Assembly (NCBI GenBank): GCA_036274075.1
Contig: DASUGK010000193.1
Span: 1 to 32,475, forward strand
Source of the DNA: CADEED01 sp036274075
Lineage (GTDB): Bacteria; Pseudomonadota; Gammaproteobacteria; Steroidobacterales; Steroidobacteraceae
DNA: 32,475 bases
Direction: 5' to 3'
Shown: in pieces, positions 31,401-32,475 of the stretch
How positions within the stretch are numbered: the stretch's first letter is position 1
How the letters are laid out: each line of letters starts with the position of its first letter
The notes under the pieces: model-generated
Told to the model about the DNA's origin: nothing
Seen by the model: only the letters and a program-made list of their open reading frames with translations
Database searches by the model: none
Made by a program: the position numbers and the translations under genes

Positions 31401-31582
31401 TTGCTCTGGCCGACCATGCGATCGATCAGCGACATCACGCGGTGCGAATGGTCGACCAGCGCGGAGTTTTCGGTGAGGCGCGTGACGCTGAAGTAACCCG
31501 CGAAGCCGATCACGATCAGCAACGCGAGTGCGACGCCAAAGGCAGTGCGAATGACGAGTTCGGTCTTGGATCCGCGGTTCAT
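28427..31582 (-). CDS. Membrane hybrid histidine kinase (CHASE3, PAS, PAS, GAF, HisKA, HATPase, receiver)
   Basis: This 1051-aa kinase has two membrane helices (about 10-32 and 188-208) around a CHASE3-like periplasmic domain. PAS domains follow at about 220-335 and 365-485 and a GAF domain at 500-655. HisKA carries His691 in ASGIAHDINNAISPM. The HATPase has NLVFNAVDAMPQGG, DTGVGM and GTRGTGLGLAMV. The receiver has Asp981 and Lys1031. The start at 31582 gives an N-terminus with a short basic segment and a first helix. It lies 106 bp upstream of its paralogue on the same strand, and the two are near-colinear from the CHASE3 domain onward, indicating a tandem duplication. No separate DNA-binding regulator is adjacent, so signalling may continue by phosphorelay to a distant Hpt protein. 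Confidence 0.9.
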   Translation of the reverse strand: MNRGSKTELVIRTAFGVALALLIVIGFAGYFSVTRLTENSALVDHSHRVMSLIDRMVGQSNAAEAAQRGFVISGDEQFTGTHVTLAAEVRELGGQLRAEVAADAAQLERFEAFRDAITARFERNDEVIALRRSGGIEAVRADSEATGQVGVRLQEQLLARAREMKASEQAKLAAREQLTAQSTALTRGIIIGGGLFAVVFVALALAVIRRDFAGRGRAETDLNRFFDLSIDLLAIADADGYFKRLSPAVQELLGYTVEEALKIPYMEMIHPDDRARAMEAVRLQTIKGERLNGFVGRFRHKDGSWRTLSWRSMPRGNLMFATARDVTEDTRAAQELREAKQQLESRVAERTRALAEANESLRKSERRFRALIENGADSIALIDADNRILYLSPAVTNVEGYAPEELLGRLGTEHTHPDDMPVLRQAMEQLLANPGKPVPATWRRRHKDGHWIWLEGVATNLLDDPSVGAIVCNYRDITGRLAHEHRLAEQLQRMALLSRVTRAIGERQDIRSIFQVVVRTLEDEMPVDLCVLGLYDMGENRLTVSCVGMKNEALVRSIGLREEAVVPIDENGLGRCVRGHLVYEPDIANTKFEFPQRLASIGMRSLVIAPILVESQVFGVMICARRDAEAFSSAECEFLRQASEHTALASHQAQLYAALQQAYDDLRHTQQQVMQQERLRALGQMASGIAHDINNAISPMSLYTEAVLEHETGLSERGRKQLEIVQRAIDDVAQTVARMGEFYRSREPEVALEPVDLNLLLEHVADLTRVRWSDMAQQRGAVIEMRLQQDAALPRIAAVQSQIRDALVNLVFNAVDAMPQGGTLTLRTRVDPAARGRNVIVEVSDTGVGMDEQTRRRCLEPFFTTKGTRGTGLGLAMVYGVAERHGATLDIDSEPGKGTTFRLSFAAARPEAAAPPASNNTPLGRLRILIIDDDPLLLNSLRDALESDGHEVVSAGGGQLGINAFVESHADGKPFPVVITDLGMPHVDGRKVASTIKASVPSTVVLMLTGWGRRLVAEGDIPSGVDEILSKPPKLADLRAALSAHVGPHPS

Positions 31583-31590
31583 TGCAATGC

Positions 31591-31608
31591 CGCAGGTTAA
31601 TGCCTGCG
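31591..31608. promoter_or_regulatory. Inverted repeat just upstream of the second hybrid kinase
   Basis: CGCAGG-TTAATG-CCTGCG is a perfect 6-bp dyad with a 6-nt centre, lying 9-26 nt upstream of the kinase ATG (31580-31582, minus) and near the start of the plus-strand SRPBCC remnant. It could be an operator or a leader hairpin covering the initiation region. Nothing else supports it. Confidence 0.3.
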
Positions 31609-31926
31609 CGGGGCCGGCGAAGATTTGCTAGTGGTTTCCCCGAAAAAGCAGCACAACCAGCCGCTGTCGATGACGCTCAAGGCGCGCTACACCCTGGTGA
31701 AACCGAAGAACGCCGCGTCGTGGATGAATCTCGCGGACTTCATCCCGGGCGTCGAGCCCTACGAGGTGGAGACCCGCCTGACTCTCACCGCGCTAGACCG
31801 CGACCACACGCGCGTCGTTCTCGACTTCGACGCCATGCACGACGAGTTCTACACCGAGATGCGCAGCAGGGTTGGGAGGCCGAGCTCGGCAAGCTGGACG
31901 AGGCCATTTCGAGGAGACTCAAATGA
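31601..31926 (+). pseudogene. SRPBCC/AHSA1-like protein gene, 5'-truncated and frameshifted
   Basis: One frame, open from 31601 (possible starts GTG 31631 or ATG 31670), encodes MTLKARYTLV, then NLADFIPGVEPYEVETRLTL and VVLDFDAMHDEFYTEM, typical of the C-terminal half of SRPBCC domains of the Hsp90-activator-like group. At about 31865-31870 the homologous sequence moves to another frame, which reads QGWEAELGKLDEAISRRLK and stops at TGA 31924-31926. One missing base in a GCAGCAGGG run restores the expected protein. The N-terminal half of the domain is not found upstream, where the divergent kinase gene begins. So the gene is truncated as well as shifted, unless the shift is a sequencing error. 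Its end overlaps the next start as ATGA. Confidence 0.65.
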
Positions 31927-32279
31927 ACGCCATGATCCCGTTCCTCTGGTGCGAGTCGCAGGCCGAGGAGGCCGCGCGCTGGTACGCCGGCATCTTCCCG
32001 GGCGGCAAGCTGGGCGCCATCAGGCGTTTTCCCGTCGGCGCGCGCGGTCAGGAAGGCAGCGTGATGACCGCGAGTTTCGAGATCGCGGGCCACGAAATCG
32101 TGGCGCTCAACGGCAACCAGCGGCACGCGTTCTCGCCGGCGTCGTCGCTGTTGATCCGCTGCGCGAACGACGCGGAAGCGGCGCGTGTCACCGAGAAATT
32201 GTCGGAAGGCGACGAAAAGCAGCCCGGCGGCTGGCTGCGCGACAGGTACGGGGTGTCCTGGCAGATCAGCGCGGGTTGA
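31923..32279 (+). CDS. VOC-superfamily protein, PhnB-like
   Basis: The 118-aa product begins MNAMIPFLWCESQAEEAARWYAGIFPGGKLG, the first beta-alpha unit of PhnB/3-demethylubiquinone-9 methyltransferase-like VOC proteins. It ends with the GWLRDRYGVSWQI motif that normally closes the domain core. Family members usually continue for about 30-40 residues with an ADPDP-type helical tail; here translation stops after SAG. The reaction is unknown for most members. The start at 31923 overlaps the stop of the SRPBCC remnant (ATGA), so the two were probably co-translated; SRPBCC and VOC genes are often neighbours. Confidence 0.75.
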   Translation: MNAMIPFLWCESQAEEAARWYAGIFPGGKLGAIRRFPVGARGQEGSVMTASFEIAGHEIVALNGNQRHAFSPASSLLIRCANDAEAARVTEKLSEGDEKQPGGWLRDRYGVSWQISAG

Positions 32280-32339
32280 TCGGTCGAATTCGTGGCGGGC
32301 TGTTCGGCCATGATATGAGCCGTTTACCTGGAGCCCGCC

Positions 32340-32475
32340 ATGACCCCGACCATCACCGCGTTCGCGAACTCGCCCGATCGGGGCCAGGGACTGGCGCGCG
32401 ACATGCGGGTGCGCTGGGCACTCGAGGAAGTCGGGCAGCCCTACGACGTGCGGCTGCTGTCCTTCAAGGAGATGA
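32340..32475 (+). CDS. Glutathione S-transferase, N-terminal part
   Basis: The gene starts at ATG 32340 and runs off the window after 45 codons. The peptide contains SPDRGQGLARDMRVRWALEE and VGQPYDVRLLSF, the first beta-alpha-beta unit of the thioredoxin-like domain of bacterial glutathione S-transferases. The C-terminal helical domain is outside the window. It lies 60 bp after the VOC gene on the same strand and may belong to the same transcription unit. Confidence 0.75.
   Translation, partial: MTPTITAFANSPDRGQGLARDMRVRWALEEVGQPYDVRLLSFKEM

Overview
The window is GC-rich, densely coding bacterial chromosome. The families present suggest a Gammaproteobacterium of the Steroidobacterales/Xanthomonadales kind: a PilJ/ChpA-type chemotaxis operon, a REP-associated tyrosine transposase (RAYT) with its repeats, a single-domain ManC, and an L-arabinonate dehydratase of the IlvD/Edd family. 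The taxon is an inference from gene content. No rRNA, tRNA or CRISPR array was seen.

Layout. (1) 1-5468, sugar nucleotides for surface polysaccharide: the end of a CapD/FlaA1-type epimerase/dehydratase, UDP-glucose dehydrogenase, ManC and ManB. A minus-strand toxin-antitoxin operon (RHH antitoxin, PIN toxin, and a 50-aa RHH-like protein at 1997-2149) sits between ugd and manC. (2) 5469-8044: an exported M28 peptidase and a RAYT gene flanked by inverted copies of a 38-nt repeat. (3) 8046-17381, one minus-strand operon: CheY-like, CheW-like, PilJ-like receptor, ChpA-like histidine kinase, a receiver protein with a long Ala/Ser/Thr repeat linker, and a soluble Ser/Thr kinase. A CRP/Vfr-like site lies upstream. 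(4) 17567-24412, an apparent L-arabinose locus: Tat-exported GH127 beta-L-arabinofuranosidase, aldose 1-epimerase and a YtfQ-like sugar-binding lipoprotein on the minus strand; a LysR regulator and an L-arabinonate dehydratase on the plus strand. (5) 24413-24816: two inverted repeat copies around 328 bp without a recognisable gene. (6) 24817-31582: two paralogous membrane hybrid histidine kinases in tandem. (7) 31601-32475: a broken SRPBCC gene, a short VOC protein and the start of a glutathione S-transferase gene.

The most unusual structure is the 38-nt repeat (5469, 7216, 8044, 24413, 24816). It folds into a 9-bp hairpin. In all five copies its 5' end directly abuts, or lies one base from, the in-frame TAA stop codon of the adjacent unrelated gene, and it always points away from that gene. 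One pair encloses the RAYT gene, whose last codons and stop lie inside one copy. A second pair encloses 328 bp of apparently noncoding DNA. Every copy also opens a short reading frame beginning MGTFLVS, which in the copy between manB and the peptidase runs from the manB stop to the peptidase start.
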